64,000 nucleotides of DNA from Prillingera fragicola (lineage: Eukaryota; Basidiomycota; Tremellomycetes; Trichosporonales; Trichosporonaceae): contig BEDY01000001.1 in assembly GCA_002335605.1 (NCBI GenBank), positions 3,472,001 through 3,536,000 of the forward strand, in the 5' to 3' direction. Of this stretch, positions 10,762 through 25,132 are shown piece after piece (the first letter of the stretch is position 1; each line of letters starts with the position of its first letter). The notes beneath the pieces were generated by a model. That model worked only from the letters and a program-made list of their open reading frames with translations. It was not told the DNA's origin and did not search any database. The position numbers were made by a program, and so were the translations under genes.

Positions 10762-13473
10762 ATGGCGTCTCTTCGCCGTCCGTCGCAGTTCTTCCCCTCC
10801 AAGGAAAAGGTCAAAGAGGGAGATGGCCGCCCACGCCTGCCGCTCCCCGGCGACCTTGGCCGCAAGCGAGATGCGCGCAAGAGCAAGGTCGAAGAGAAGA
10901 TGAAGTCGAGGAGGATGAGCATGAGGTGCGTCCGAGAATTGTGTACCATACTGCGCTAACTGGTGTGCAGGTATGCCGACGACAACTATGGAATGTCGTC
11001 CGAAACACATGGCAGCGACTTTCTCCAACGGGATCCATATCAATACACGCTTGATGTTGCATCGCCAATAGACGAAGAGGACGAGTTTGATGCGCACCCG
11101 CCGCCTGCGCTCTCGTCGACTATCTTTAGCGGCTCGCCCCGCAAGTATTCTTCTCCTCTAGCCACGTTTGATGAGCTGGACCCGTTGGCAGAGGACGAAC
11201 ACGAGGAGTCGACTCAAGGGCAGCACCGTCAACGACGCGGGACTGCTGAGGGCTGGGATTTCAGTGAGCTGAACAAGGATGGCGTAGACTTGCAGGCATG
11301 TAAGTGGGACTGGGGACACGGGGAACAGTCGCTGACGAGGCAGACATTCGCAAAACATTAATTGGGGCCGACGAGGAGGAGAAGAAGCGGTTTATTGCTG
11401 CTCTGCACCGCCAGAAGCAGGCAACATCTAAAGATGTGAGTACCGGGGCTTGAGACAGGAGTTGATATCCCTAGCTTCAGAAGACTGTGTTCAAAAAGTA
11501 GGTTGCATCGAGACTTATGAGGGCTTACAATCAGCTATGCCGAGTTTGTCTCAATCTCTAAGGAGATCTCAACACTGGAGAACGACATGTTGGAACTCAA
11601 GGAGCTCCTAACGGAATGGAAAACCGTTCCGCAGCTGATGGGAATGGAAGATACGCTGGCACCCACATTAGACAAGGATGGCAATAGTGAGTATTCCGTA
11701 CAGCCGGCCCTGACAATGAAGTCGACCGCCACCGCTCACGGCGCAACTCGCCAATGAACTTGCAGCAAATGTACCGCGCCCAAATGTCTCGTCTATGGCA
11801 AACGGTTGAAGGGTCTCAAAAGTATCTTCCCCTCGCGCCCGGACGCCACCTTGTGTTTGAGACCCACAACTTTATTGAGCTTGACTCGGCGACGTACAAG
11901 GCCAAGCAGAACACTAGCTTGTTCTTGCTCAACGATCTGCTGCTCGTGGCCGGACGGCGGCGCACGAAAACGTCCCACTCAGGCTCTTCAAAGGATGATC
12001 ACGGTCGCATGGTCGCGGAGCGCTGCTGGGTGTTGACGGACCTGGTTGTCATCGATCTCAAGGATAGTGGAGATCTTACAAACGCGCTCAAGATCAAGCG
12101 CGGTAAGGAGATTTGCGTATACCGCGCCACGAAACCTGAGGACAAGAAAACTCTTCTCCAAGCGTTTCGCCAGGTGTCGCAGGAGTTGGCTGAGAAGCGA
12201 CGCAAGGAAAACGAAGCGGAACAGGAGCGACGAAAGACGTTGTGGCAGGGCGAGGTGAGGACACGACACGCATCATAACTGACGGCCTCAGGGTGGTGCT
12301 GGTGCTAACTCGCGGATGACCCGCATGTCCACGTTCATGGGTGGCTTTGGGGAAGGTGGTGCTCGCCCCTTGACAACGATTGATACGTCTCTTACCGACA
12401 CCAAAGACCTGTTGTGGATCGACGAGTTTGGCGATGACCTCACGATGGCGATTGCGACAAAGGATTGGGATGAGGGCGCAAAGCTTATCGAACGTGGTCA
12501 GGATCTGATGCGGACAGTGTCCAACAATGTGGAGGCCACGGAGATGCTCAAGTTTCGCATCGATAGCTTGAAACCGAGCCTCGTGAACCAGATCGCGCAC
12601 GATCTCAGCTCACCTGACATTCGCAAGTCGTCCGCTGCGCGCCTCATTTCGTTCTTGACCCGACTTGATCGCGCTGAGCTGGCACGAGACACATTCTTGA
12701 ACGCGCGACATGAGCTAATGGTACGCCTTGTGCGGGCCATTAAGCATGAGGGCGATATCAGCCTGTACATCAATGAGCTTGCCGTCGTGTGTTTCACCAT
12801 TGTTCGTCACACCTCGGACTGGTACAGCAACGCTTTCAAGGACAATCGCATGATGTCAGGCTTCGTGACTTGGGCCAAGGCACAGATTGAATACTTTGGC
12901 AACGTCTTCCGCCGCCAAGTATATGCGCCAACCATCAGCCAACGCGTTGTTGAAGAATGTCAGCGTGTCACTGCCTCGGCGAATCGCAAGTTTCTCCGCG
13001 ACGCTGGTCTGGACTTCACCTTCCTGTTGGAGGCCATTACCGAACGCGACCCAGATGCGCATCGCTCGCCTACGGCCTCGTCCTCGACGGCTGCGTCAAG
13101 CAATCCTTATCGCCAAACGGCAGCCGGCTTCCGTATGAACATGTCGTCGCCATTTGTCCCGTCCATTCCCGGCATGCAGAAGCAGTCCCTCCCCTCGCCT
13201 TCAGGATCACCTGGACCCGACCTTGCCAAGGGCAGTACGCAGCCTCTGTCAATCGGTCGTCGTCGGCCGTCAGCCGCGGCTACCGACCTTGCGGGAGGCA
13301 CTTCCAGTCGCCAGCTCAGTGGAACCGGCACCCCGTCCAGCGGATCAAGCACGCCCGCAAATGCCCCCCGGCCCCCGCCCAGGAGTGCGCGCAGGTCGCG
13401 GCCACCTCCTGCACGCGGGCAGGAAGAGGAGTTTGATGTGCACAAGTTTGATCTTAATCAGTTGCGCGGATAG
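10762..13473 (+). CDS. EXO84: Exocyst complex subunit Exo84
   Basis: Exo84 is one of eight exocyst subunits that tether secretory vesicles at growth sites on the plasma membrane. Exons: 10762-10925, 10971-11299, 11344-11435, 11475-11497 (23-nt microexon), 11535-11686, 11722-12254 and 12292-13473; 824 aa with phases closed. The diagnostic stretch YAEFVSISKEISTLENDM lies in a coiled-coil region near residues 200-220. A PH-like domain follows (LPLAPGRHLVFETHNF through SLFLLNDLLLVAGRR to the VYRATKPEDKKTLLQAF helix). The helical Exo84 C-terminal region runs from about 455 to 680. The last 130 residues are Ser/Pro-rich, presumably disordered. The N-terminus is basic and low-complexity. The microexon could start six bases later, changing only two residues. 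Tail-to-tail with CPR6, 94 bp apart. Confidence 0.9.
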
Positions 13474-13567
13474 TTAATGACTGTGTGATGTATGTAATGC
13501 GATGATATTGTCCATCAGGCACGCTGTATATGCTAGTATGTCTCTCCATTTGCCAGCGAGGATCTAT

Positions 13568-14875
<1,308 letters not shown>

Positions 14876-15183
14876 TGTCCTTGATGCTTTTGGAAAGTGT
14901 AGAAAGAAGAAAGAGAAGTTGGAAGACAGAATTGATGGCGCGGTGGAGGCCAATGATGACGTTCGGACGTTTTTGCGGCACAAGGTACATTCTAGATTCC
15001 ACCTGGATCCTGTCAGTAAGTATCACAGGCCGAAAGGATGGCTGATACGGTCCGGTGTCCACGGCTATGCAACTAATGTTCGGAAGGTATGTGGTGCATA
15101 CAGGTAACTGCCCGTGCAGTGGATATCTGGTGACAATGCAAAAGATGGAGGAAAAAAGAGTGTCGAAGAAACGGAGACTAGAC
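14876..15183. other. Intergenic spacer, CPR6 promoter and NOP58 3' end
   Basis: This 308-bp gap between two minus-strand genes holds the CPR6 upstream region and the NOP58 downstream region. I see no ORF, RNA or repeat of note. Confidence 0.5.
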
Positions 15184-16949
15184 CTAGGCGGCCTCAGAGT
15201 CCCTCTTCTTCTTCTTCTTCTTCTTCTCGCCGTCGTCGCCATCGCCGCCGTTGGCCTCGGACGCCCTCCTCTTCTTCGACTTCTTCTCGCCATCCTCGCC
15301 CTTCTTGGCCGCCTTGGCAGCCTTCTTGGCCTCTTTCCGTGCGCGACGCTCCTCCTTGGTCTCGCCCTCGACGGCCATGGACTCGTCAGCGTCCATGGTC
15401 ACGTCGCCGGCCGCCTCGCTCTTCCGCTTCTTCTTCTTCTCCTTCTTGTCGTCCTCCTCCACCTTGGGCTGGGTGGGCAGCATGGCGGGAACGGGGGCGG
15501 CGTCGGCGGCACCGTTGTAGCTGCCCGAGGCACCGGAGAGCTCGAACTTGGGCTGCTGGCGGCTGGTCTGGCCGTTGGTGGTGGTGCGGACCGAGACAAT
15601 GCCGGCGCGGTGCTCAAGCGCACGGAGACGGGACTCAAGCTTGACGCGGTTGGCAATGCCGATCTCAGCGGCAGCAACGTCCGACTTGGTGTCGGCATCC
15701 GACAGAGCGTCCACGCGGATCGAGAGCGAAGCCTTGGTAGCGACCATGCGGGCCATCTTACCCTTGAGCTTCTGGGGGGCCTGGCCAATGAGCGAGGCGT
15801 GGTAGATGAGTCCGTATTTGGGAGTGTCGTGCTTGGTCTTGAGAGCACGGAAGAGAGCCTTCTCGGCACCAAGGATCTGGACGGTCGAGGCGGGGAACTT
15901 GGCGAGGTTCATGAGCGAGCCGGCGTGCGAGATGAGGCGGGCACCAACAAGCTCGCCGACAAGAGCGGTGAGATTAGGGGCGATAGCCTGCATACGGTTG
16001 CGGAGGTACTCGGAGAGCTGGGTGCGGTACTCGGTGATCGAGATGACCTGGTCACACAGCGAGTGGATGTGAGCCATGTCGGTGTCCGAAATCTCGGTAC
16101 CCATGGAGAGCTCAGCAGCCTGCTTGACAGTGGCCTCAAGGTCCTCGGGGAGGATGAGCTCGAACGAGGTGGTAACGGCGTTGGTGCGGAAGCCCATGGC
16201 CTTGACAACACGAGCGTAGGCAAGGTTGTCGACGATGATCTTGCCCATCTCCGGGAAGTGCCATCCGTACCACTCCTTGACACGCATCGAGTAGATGTTG
16301 ATCTCCTTGTCGAGGTCGTCAAGAAGGGCAATGGCCTGGATGACCATGGTGTCGACCTTGTCGGTGGAGAATTTGAGCTTGAAACGCGAGAGAGAGTGAC
16401 CCAGACCAAGCGACATTGTGTTCAGATCCTTCTGGTCAATGCCACCGAGGAGCGAGGCCAGCTGCTGACGGATGCCACGGTAGAGGTCCTGGGTAGAACT
16501 GTCTGAGAGGACGGGAATCTTGAGCTGCTTGGCAATAGTGGCACCTGAACAATGTAAGCATGCAGCCTCGTTTGAACAAGCCGATCCACTAACCGAGCTT
16601 GGGCTCCGAAACAATGAGCATCTCCTCGACCTTCTTCTTCTTCTTCTTGTCACCCTCTGCGCCGCTAGTAGCCTCAACGAGGAACTTCTCAAGCGAGTCA
16701 GTGAGGCGACCGTCCTGGATAGCTGCGAGGTCCTCGACGGCACTGGCAGTCGAGGTGAAGCGCTGGATAGCCTGGACCTTGAGGCTAGCAAAGTTAGCAT
16801 TGTTACTCCCTTGCGCATCCTCCTACTTACGCCTTGTTGGCCTTCTCGGGGGTCTCGAACTCCTTCCAGAGGTCCTTGTTGTCCAGCTTATAGTCGTTTC
16901 CAAGCTTGAAAACGACGAAGCCGATAGCCGTCTCGGTGAGGACGAGCAT
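15184..16949 (-). CDS. NOP58: Box C/D snoRNP core protein Nop58
   Basis: Nop58 is a core protein of box C/D snoRNPs that guide 2'-O-methylation and pre-rRNA cleavage in the nucleolus. Exons on the minus strand: 16831-16949, 16594-16784 and 15184-16544; 556 aa. The start [16 protein letters not shown] is diagnostic of Nop58 as opposed to Nop56. The NOSIC/coiled-coil region follows, then the Nop domain [20 protein letters not shown] with RNA-binding [20 protein letters not shown]. The C-terminus is a long [15 protein letters not shown] tail, usual for yeast and animal Nop58, ending in a (CTT)7 tract on the plus strand that encodes seven Lys. Head-to-head with TOF1. Confidence 0.95.
15205..15225. 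repeat. (CTT)7 microsatellite coding for poly-Lys in NOP58
   Basis: Seven perfect CTT units on the plus strand read as seven AAG Lys codons in the basic tail of NOP58. Length variation would change tail charge without breaking the frame. Confidence 0.85.
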
Positions 16950-17329
16950 AGTGGGCAGAGAAGAAGGATGAATCAGGGGATCGATTAGAGCAGTGCTGTT
17001 CCGTTCCTCTTGCAGAGAAGAGTAGCCTGTGTGTTGAGGCTGTCGAGGAGGTTGTCGAGCAGGGCTACGGTGTTGAGACTAGACAGTTGCAGGTGGTCAC
17101 CGACCATGAGGAAATTCGAGCAGACCTTATCAATCTCAAAATTAACATTACACGTCAGGCAGCGCAAAAACTTCAAATGACGTGGACAATTGGGCTGGGA
17201 GCCACGTGGTCACATTGATTTTGATGCAAATACTTCCGTAAAACGCGTCGCTCATGAACGCGTCTGTCGACGTCCACCTGTCATGAACTTGGGTGGTCAA
17301 TAACAACAATACCGCGACAATCAGCAAAC
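16950..17329. promoter_or_regulatory. Divergent promoter of NOP58 and TOF1 with an E-box
   Basis: 380 bp between opposed start codons. A CACGTG E-box lies at 17203-17208. No conserved ribosome-biogenesis element was recognised with confidence. Confidence 0.55.
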
Positions 17330-20300
17330 ATGAGCGGTCACCAGGCCATGTCCAATCCTGGAATTGGTGATCTTGACGATCATGGTGGCTTGGACATGCT
17401 CACGCAGGAGGACCGTTTTGAGGTCTTCATGCCAGCAGTTCAAACCCTGGTCAACGCCCTTGGAGGTTACGAAGAAATGGAGGACCCGGACGGGACAGGT
17501 GCTTTAGTCGTCGTATACCGCCCTGGTGATTCAGTACTGCCTGTACTCAAAGACCTGAAAAAGCTTTGGCGAAAGGACGACACGGACGACGAGCGTACGG
17601 TCGCCCGCTGCATGCACCAGGCTAGCTTGATGAAGGAGCTGGTGGCCATCGTCAAGGAATGCACCTTTCGTGGAGACTGGGGACGTAAGGTCTCTCTCAT
17701 GGCCTGTGAGTTCCATGACACAATTAGTATTGCTGACGTCTAGGTGATCTCATCGCAGCATTAACGTGGCCCATCGACGTCGCTCAGGAGCTCAAGGAGA
17801 TGGAGGATGAAGGTGACATAGTGCCAGACTACGCTTCCCTGCTGCGCGCTCAGATCGAATACAAGGTGCGCTCAGAGGGAATTTATCGTTACTTTACTTA
17901 CGTTGCAGGCGCTTCTTCTCAACACCGACACGCTCCGCAGCATTCTGTCGCTCATCTTGCCTTGTTTTGCCAAGAGTCCAAGAGAAGAGAAGGAGGAGCG
18001 GATCATATCCCTGTGTCTGCATATCGTCCGCAATATGTTGGCTATCAAGGATCTTGTTACCGAGGACCGTGCCACTGGAGAAAAGCAAGCACTTTCTATG
18101 CTTCAGGTTCGTTTTAGACTTAAGCTGTGGCTGATCATCACAGTCCGGCCTCATCGTGCAGCTCGACCAGCTCACGTTCCTCGAATTGTTCTTGACGCTG
18201 GCATCGGAAGCGGACAAGTCAGAATTCAACTCGTACAATGTCCTTGTACTCGACATTCTGCACCTTATCTTCCGCGGCGTTAAGCCATACGACCTTGCCC
18301 AAGACCAATCCACAGCGCCGTCAGCAAGCCTGGCGAAACTGCTGGATGGAGAGCAAAGGAAGAAGGTGCTCTCGTCCAAGAAAGCGCACTCTCGGCACTC
18401 GCGCTTTGGCACTACTATTCAAGTCAAGTCAGGACAGCAGAGAATCATCTTGCATAACCAAAGTGCCATCACAGCCAACCCTGGCGAGGTCCTTGATCAG
18501 ACGAAGAAGAAGAAGGCTCAAAGGGTTCGACGCGGGGTAAGTGGCTATGTGCGAACTCTGCTGACGTGCAGGATGAACTTACGGTCAACGCCAATCTGAC
18601 CCCAGCGGCGTTGATTATCCTGCAAAAGTTCACCCGAGAGTTTCTGGAATCGAGTTTCAATAGTGAGAAAGGCATTTTGTGTGACGCTAACCCCAGACTT
18701 TGTGGAGTCTGTTCTCAAGGACATTCGCATGGAGCGCAGCAAAGTACGCCCCGCGGACACTATCCGTGCGCTTCTGGTTATGAAGTTCTGCGTGGACTAC
18801 CTGCTGTTAATTCGCAAGGCGGCCCTTGTTTCTGCGGACGCCGCAGCTAAGCAGCATCCCGATGGCCCGGATAACGCAGATAAGCCTATGGTCACAGTCG
18901 ATCGCGAGCTGCCTCTTGGGTGGGTTGCGGAGGTAGCAAACTTCGATTCTGTGCGTTGGGTTGTGGCACGTATGAAGATTTCGATGGACGATAAACCACC
19001 GGCATGGACTGAACTGCAAGCTAGCATTGACTGTTTCACTCAGGTTGTGAGTCCGGAACAGTCCGAAGAGTAACTGATAGGCAGTTGCTGCTTACAGACG
19101 CAATGGGGACCTCGAGCGAGGAAGAGGACGTAGAGGTGGCCGAAATCCTGCAGAACCAGCTCTACTACAATGGCGACGTTCTTGACGCCTCGCTGGACGT
19201 AGTTCAGCACTATAAGAACCAGTCGGTAGGATACTTGGACTCGATTGTTCACTTCGCCTACGTGCTCCTCCGCATGCTGGAGAAGTACTCGAAGGGCAAG
19301 AGCTTCATGTTTGTACGCAAACGCAAAGCCGCCCGGAAACAGCGACAGGCAGTCGCTGCTGGCGACGCGTCCGTTCCCGAGGAGGATTTCGACGATGAAG
19401 GAGATTACAGCGCTCCGGACAAGAATGCTCAATCCTACAAAGAACACGCTTTTACATTCACCAAGTTTGAAAAACGCTTTGCTCACGAGGAGGTTACTGA
19501 AACCCTCATGGCCTATCTCGAGCGGTACCGCGGGTTCGAAGACCCCGACCAGATTCGGCGCGTAGTTGGCTTGATGCACCGTCAGGTGGTCAAATCGAAC
19601 GGCGTAGGGCTGTACTTCAAAATCTCGATTTTGCAGCTGTTCCGACGCATTCTAGACGACCAAGGGTCGCTCCCCAAGGGCGAAGGCTCCAAGGATCTGA
19701 TTCAGCTCATCAACTTTGTGCTGCGCAAGTTCTTTAAGAAACTGGCAGAAGACCCGTTCGTCATGGTTGAGGTGTTCTCACCAACGTCGCGTAATGGCTG
19801 GAAGACAACCAAAGAGGCTGAGGCCGAGGGCGCGGATGACGGTATGGCCGGTCAACGTGATCGTATTCGTGAACAGGTGAGATTAAGGCCCACGGGTTAC
19901 GCTAACCGCTTAGATGGGTCCTGTCGAGCTCGAGTTCATCAAGAACAAGAAGCTGTCGTGGAGCCAGCAGATGGGCGTCATTGTACGTGTTCTGCAAGAC
20001 GAAGGGCATGAGTCCTGGGTCAAGTGGACAGTAGAGGTGAGTGTGTTGTCGATCAGACAGAGGCTTTCTAAGCATTGGCTAACGCTGCAGGTATTGGAAA
20101 TTGCCCTGGCCGCCCGCACAGAGGTCGTCCTCGCCGTTGATGGCGTTGAGGACTTCTCAGCAGTGAACAGTGACGGCGAGCGAGCTGCACGAGACTTCAG
20201 CGGACCCAGTGCGGATGCCAAGGCCAAGTTTTCGCGGCATGGTGAGATCATTGATGGAAAGTGAGACATGAGCTAACCTTCTAGATCTTGATGCAGACAC

Positions 20301-21078
20301 AGACGAGCGCCGTGAAGCCGTCAGTGCCGACCAGCATATGCGACTCATGCTCAAGCTCCTGCACTTTGAGGTCACCGAGGCCGAGTCGCCTGCAGACCAG
20401 AGGTGGTTCCTGCCGCCGTCGGTTCTTCCCTCTGTTCTCTCCACGTCCATTGGCGCCCTAAATCAATTCCTCGCGGCTCCCATGGATTTGAACGACGATC
20501 CAAAATCGCTTCTCCGCAAGAAGCGTCGGAATCGTCGTGCAATTACCCCTGGCTCTGGGTCGGATGAAGAGCCTCGGCCTCCAAGGCGCCGCAAGGCCGT
20601 TAATGCCGCCGAGATGCAGTCGTTCAAATCGGCAGCATTCATTTACGACTCGGATGATGACGAGGAAGCCGACGGGGTATTCTTTGCCCGCGAGGCCCTG
20701 TTGCGTGCTGAGATGGAGGCACTTGCTCGGGAGAGCGGCAGCACCATGAGGGCTGACGGTGGCACTAAGAAACGAAAGCGCAAGGGTGACAAGAACGCTA
20801 TCGAGCACATCGTCGAGGACGAGCACGCGGACGAGGATGTTGTCGAGGCCCAGACCTCGCAGTTCGAGGCCAGCGACGAGGACCTACTTCCACAGGACGC
20901 TGTCATCGACGAGGGGAGTGAGGGAGGCGACGAGGACGATAGCCCGGCAAAGCGCAAGAAGGCGACGTCTCCAGCAGGGAGGCCCCCAGCAAACAGCAGT
21001 CATCCAGCAAGCAGTCCACCTGAGCCAATGTGGACCCAGCGCCGTAGGCGTGTAGTTGACCCGGATGATAGTGAATAG
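17330..21078 (+). CDS. TOF1: Replication fork protection protein Tof1/Timeless
   Basis: Tof1 (Swi1/Timeless) travels with the replisome as a partner of Csm3/Tipin, pauses forks at barriers and supports checkpoint signalling. Exons: 17330-17705, 17744-17865, 17909-18106, 18144-18536, 18572-18662, 18697-19046, 19085-19876, 19914-20036, 20091-20241 and 20285-21078; 1129 aa, typical for the family. The N-terminal helical TIMELESS domain (about 20-320) includes CTFRGDWGRKVSLMACDLIA and ILHLIFRGVKPYDLA. The middle part contains YNGDVLDASLDVVQHYKNQS and FTKFEKRFAHEEV. The C-terminal 180 residues alternate basic and acidic patches (RKKRRNRRA, DSDDDEEAD, KKRKRKGDK) and are probably disordered and nuclear. 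Head-to-head with NOP58 and tail-to-tail with TRZ1. Confidence 0.92.
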
Positions 21079-21484
21079 ATCTGCGTTGGCCTAGATTTGT
21101 GATAATGTTGTATCATGTTCCATGCATTTGCACACAGCCATGCGCTCACCGACCATCAAGGCCGAAAGATCACTTTGCACAGGTACCTGCACAGGTGGCA
21201 CATTGTGAATAATAAATTGAGTCATTTTCTGTGAAATAAGTGATTTTTGCCGGGTGTCCTTCCACTCCACTTGTTCTGGCTTTACTTTAAGTAAGGATAC
21301 ACTGAATGCGAGGAAACCGCCTGGTGTGTGCTGTGAACTGCAGAGGTCAACATGCATGACAAGAAAAGGGGAGTGATGACATTTGGTTGGTACATTCATA
21401 AAAAAAGTAAATCAGGAAGCAGTCTGTGATGCCAATTTTACGTGAAAGTAGAGTTTATGCAAGGTATGCTATATGCTGTCTAGT
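21079..21484. other. Convergent intergenic region TOF1/TRZ1
   Basis: A 406-bp AT-richer stretch between two stop codons, expected to hold both polyadenylation regions (AATAATAAATTG near 21208). A GTGATGA at 21373-21379 resembles a snoRNA box C but no matching box D was found. Nothing else is supported. Confidence 0.5.
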
Positions 21485-24400
21485 CTACGCCTCATCTGCA
21501 GGCTCGTCCGGGAGTCGCAGCTTCTTGATCTCCTTCTCGTCACCAGAGGCTTCGCTAGCCCGCTTGACAGGCTTTGGCGTGTACTGCTGCGACTTTCCTC
21601 CCTTCTGCCCCTTCTCGACTCCCCCCTGCGCACCCTTTGGTCCACCTTTTCCCGTCTTAGCTCCCTTACCAGTCTGCCCATCCTGGGGCTCATTCTCTGC
21701 TCCTGCCTCGTCGAGGTCGGCAGCCTCGTCTTCATCCGCGTACAGAATGCCGACGGGCTCCATGTAGTAGGCGAGCTTCCAGGCGTCACGCGCACGAAGC
21801 GACATGAAGTCGAACGAAATGGCCACTACTGGAGCAACAGCTCCATCACTCGTTTCCTCCGGGGTGGCGAGGTTGGGCATTTTGGCATAGCGTTGGGAGA
21901 AGTGGTTGAGAATAATATATTTGGCTCCCATCCTGCTGCGTCAGCCGCGAACCCTTGACTGTGCAGAAGAGACGTACTGCTTGCCAACGTCAATCGCCTG
22001 CCCAAACGTGCTGTGTCCCTTTGTCTCAGCCATTTCCGTCTTCTCATCCTCCAGCGTTGCCTCGTGGATCAGGACTGTGGCACCCTTGCCAGCCTGGACG
22101 AGATTGTGGCACGGCTTCGTGTCACCCGAATAACTGGCTTGTCAGCCAACGCTTGGTTCTCATGGCCAGCTACTCACACTACCTTCCAGCCCTCCATGCC
22201 CTCCAGCACAAGACCAAATGCAGCCCCGCGGTGCGCCACAGACGGCACCTGGAGGCTCTTCAAACCAAGATCCTGCATCAACTCGTCGATCGTGGCCCAC
22301 GCACGCTCATTTGTCGCGGGCGCGAACCTGAACACGTTCTCGAATGGCCAACGACGTTTGCCTGCAGCCAGATCTTGGGCATGGATACCTTCCAAATCAA
22401 ATGGTGAGACGGAGCGGTCAAAAGCAGCCAGCTTGTACGAGTCGGATGGTGGCGGGACATCAGAAGCGGCATTCCCTGGAGCAACGACGCTCGCGGCCGC
22501 AGCCTTGGAGGCAGCGGCGTCGTCCGGAGCATGGCCCACTGCGGCACCAGCTGGAGCCTCAGCCGTGGTCGCGGATACGCACCCGTTCGCGCCATGAACA
22601 CAAGGGTCAAAGCCGCGAGCCTGCTCAGCGTCCTCGGCGGGCGTATCCTTCTTTCCAGATCCAGCCTCAACAGATTGTTTCAGGCGCCTGTTGGAGATAA
22701 ACTTGAGGTTATCAAGAGCCTCACGTGGCACGCCTGCCTGCCAGCAAGCCGTCTCCATGAGTTGAAGGGCAATGGGGTGTGGTCCAATGAGATAAATACG
22801 CGAGGTGATGCCATGCTGGAAAGGTTAGAACAATCCACATTGATGCGACTCACCTTGAAACGATCCGCAAGTACAGAAGCGAGGCCAAGGTGGTGGTCCG
22901 CATGCATATGCGAGATGAACACCAGACGTAGATCCTCGTACACCTGTGGCAGTTCAGGACCGAAGCGACGCCGCAGCTGGCCAAGAGTTCCCTCTCCTGC
23001 GTCAAGGAGCACTCCGCCCAAACCGGGGATGTCGAGGTGGGTAGAAGAGACTGCAAAGTCAGCCTTATTTCGAGGGGCAAAGCTTACCATTCCTGTACTT
23101 GGACGGAATAGCACTGCCGGTTCCAAGAGTGGTGACAACAATGTCGTCGCCTGGGGCGCTGGGGACATCCTCAATCCGCTTCATGTGCTCGGCCACCTTG
23201 GCTCTAGCAATAACAATGGCAGCAGCGTACTCTGGGTTCTCGATCTCAAGCTGAGCGAGAGCCTCTTCAAGTCCCTCGTCACTCGTAGGGAAGGGGCGGT
23301 CCTTCTCGTGATTCGGTAGAATTTCAGGTGCGGTGGGTTGGTACATCTTGACCGAGTGGTTAGGGCGGAGGACCTCTGAATTGGGAGGCATAGGAGGCGG
23401 GGGAAGTGCGCCTGGTGCAGGCGAGACATGGTGAGGCACGGGAAACACGTTTGGGTCAAGCAAATGCAGCCAAAGCGTGTTCCATGTCGCACTGTTGAAG
23501 AACATCTCGTTCGTACTGGTCTCATCATCGGCCCATAAATGCTGGGCCTTGGGTCCGAAGGACGCCAACCAGGCCTGGTACCGGTGATTCCTCCAGACTG
23601 AGCAAGGAACGCGATGGATGATAAGATGCACCGGTACCTCTGGGCTAGAGGCGCCGTTCATCTGGTGAGCTCCAAAGACTGTTGACGCCAGCAGATTGTC
23701 GACATTATCCTTGCAGCAGTTGACGACAATTAAAACACTTCCTGGACCGCCACCCACAAGACAGTCTTGCGGTCGAACAATTCGCATTCCACCAGGGGCG
23801 GTCGCATCCTGCACCTCAATGCTCTCGCCTCGTGTGAGCTGTCCTCGCACCCTACCCCCTGGAACTCCAAGTGCGTCTGCGCGTGCGACGTCAAACTTCC
23901 CGCGCACGTCTGGCGTGCGGCAAATGTAAACCATATCAGTCGCAACATCGGCGTCGCTGACCAGGGGAAGTGGGTAGCGGTCGTCGGGGAGGCATAGTCG
24001 TATCTGGTCTGGGAACAACCTTTTAGCGGGTTTTGGGCGGTCAGCAGCGTTGCCTCGGAACATGTCACCGAGGACAGCTGTGATGTATTCCTCAAGCTTG
24101 CGCGGATCAAGTTCGGAGGGGCGAGCTGCAGGGGCAATCGAAAAGGAGGGACTTGCTGCTTCAGAAGTCTGTGGGCGCAGAGCGACGGCGTGCACAGTCA
24201 TGTTCTTCGACTCGTACATGATCTCGGATGGTGATGAGCTGCTGCGAGGGAATGAGCGAACGTCGAGGCTGAGCGAATCACTGTATCGTCAGCCATGTGT
24301 CGTCTGAAGGGGGTATAACCTACCGAATCACTGAGCTGCGCACAGTGGCAAGATGCTGCCCAAGGTCCGGAGGACCCGCGATTGTCAGTGCTCGATTCGC

Positions 24401-25132
24401 GGAGGCGTCTGATGCAGACATGATAAGACCTGGCGGTCAGTAGCACGTTTGAGAGATGGACTCACCAGGTAGTCCACCACGTCCCTTAAGCCCTCCACCA
24501 GAGATGAAGATGGCCTGAAGCCAGCGCATGCTCTTGCGCTTCTGCACAAAAGCTCGCTGTGTGCCTTCACCAGCACCGAACAGAAACCTCGCGTTGTCGA
24601 ACTCCACATAAAGACACAAGTCGGTGTCCGGCCCCGGAGCACTGATCACTTGAACTTTCCACATGACGTTGTCGCGACCACGGTTCTCTTTCTGCGGACG
24701 AGCAGACGACACAACTGTTTTCGATGCTTGAACGGCCCTTGCACTGGAGGCTGGTGCTGAAGTTGCGCGAGCGGAGAACGCCACAAGACCGGCTTGCAAA
24801 GGTTGAGTGGCCTTGAACGTATGAACTGAATGGCTCTGGCTTGCCACAGACGACGAGAGAGTATCGGCCCGGGGTGCGAGGTGGGGTGCACCTGAGCTGC
24901 TCGAGCGAGTGCGTAGGATATGGGGCACGCGGACGCAGAGAGGCAACGGGCGGCACACACCACCTAGTCGACGAAGCAGCAGCGTCACGGTGGGCGCTAC
25001 GGTTCAGAGGGGCAGAGCGAGGATGCGTCGTGCGAGTCGGTGGCAACCAAGGGCTCTGGCGTTGAGACTTACACGAGCTTGGTGGCCAAAACAGAAATCT
25101 TGTGGCATCATGGCCAGAACGGGGCGAGCCAT
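21485..25132 (-). CDS. TRZ1: Long-form tRNase Z (3' pre-tRNA endonuclease)
   Basis: Long tRNase Z (ELAC2 type) removes the 3' trailer of pre-tRNAs in nucleus and mitochondria. Exons on the minus strand: 25075-25132, 24466-24963, 24324-24429, 23088-24280, 22854-23050, 22178-22815, 21978-22133 and 21485-21932; 1097 aa if the first exon is right. The catalytic metallo-beta-lactamase half has [10 protein letters not shown] (the HxHxDH zinc motif), [22 protein letters not shown] and [10 protein letters not shown]. The degenerate N-terminal half starts around [11 protein letters not shown] and shows [13 protein letters not shown]. The first about 180 residues before MWKVQV are Arg/Ser-rich with few acids, like a mitochondrial presequence. 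The ATG at 24664 would give a form without it. The first exon is inferred: the reading frame is open only to about 25010 and lacks an ATG upstream of 24664, and a 58-nt exon with the correct phase lies beyond. The C-terminal tail is Gly/Lys-rich. Confidence 0.88.

Noticed and set aside
21373..21379. GTGATGA resembling snoRNA box C
   Set aside because: No CTGA box D at suitable distance and no terminal stem on either strand.
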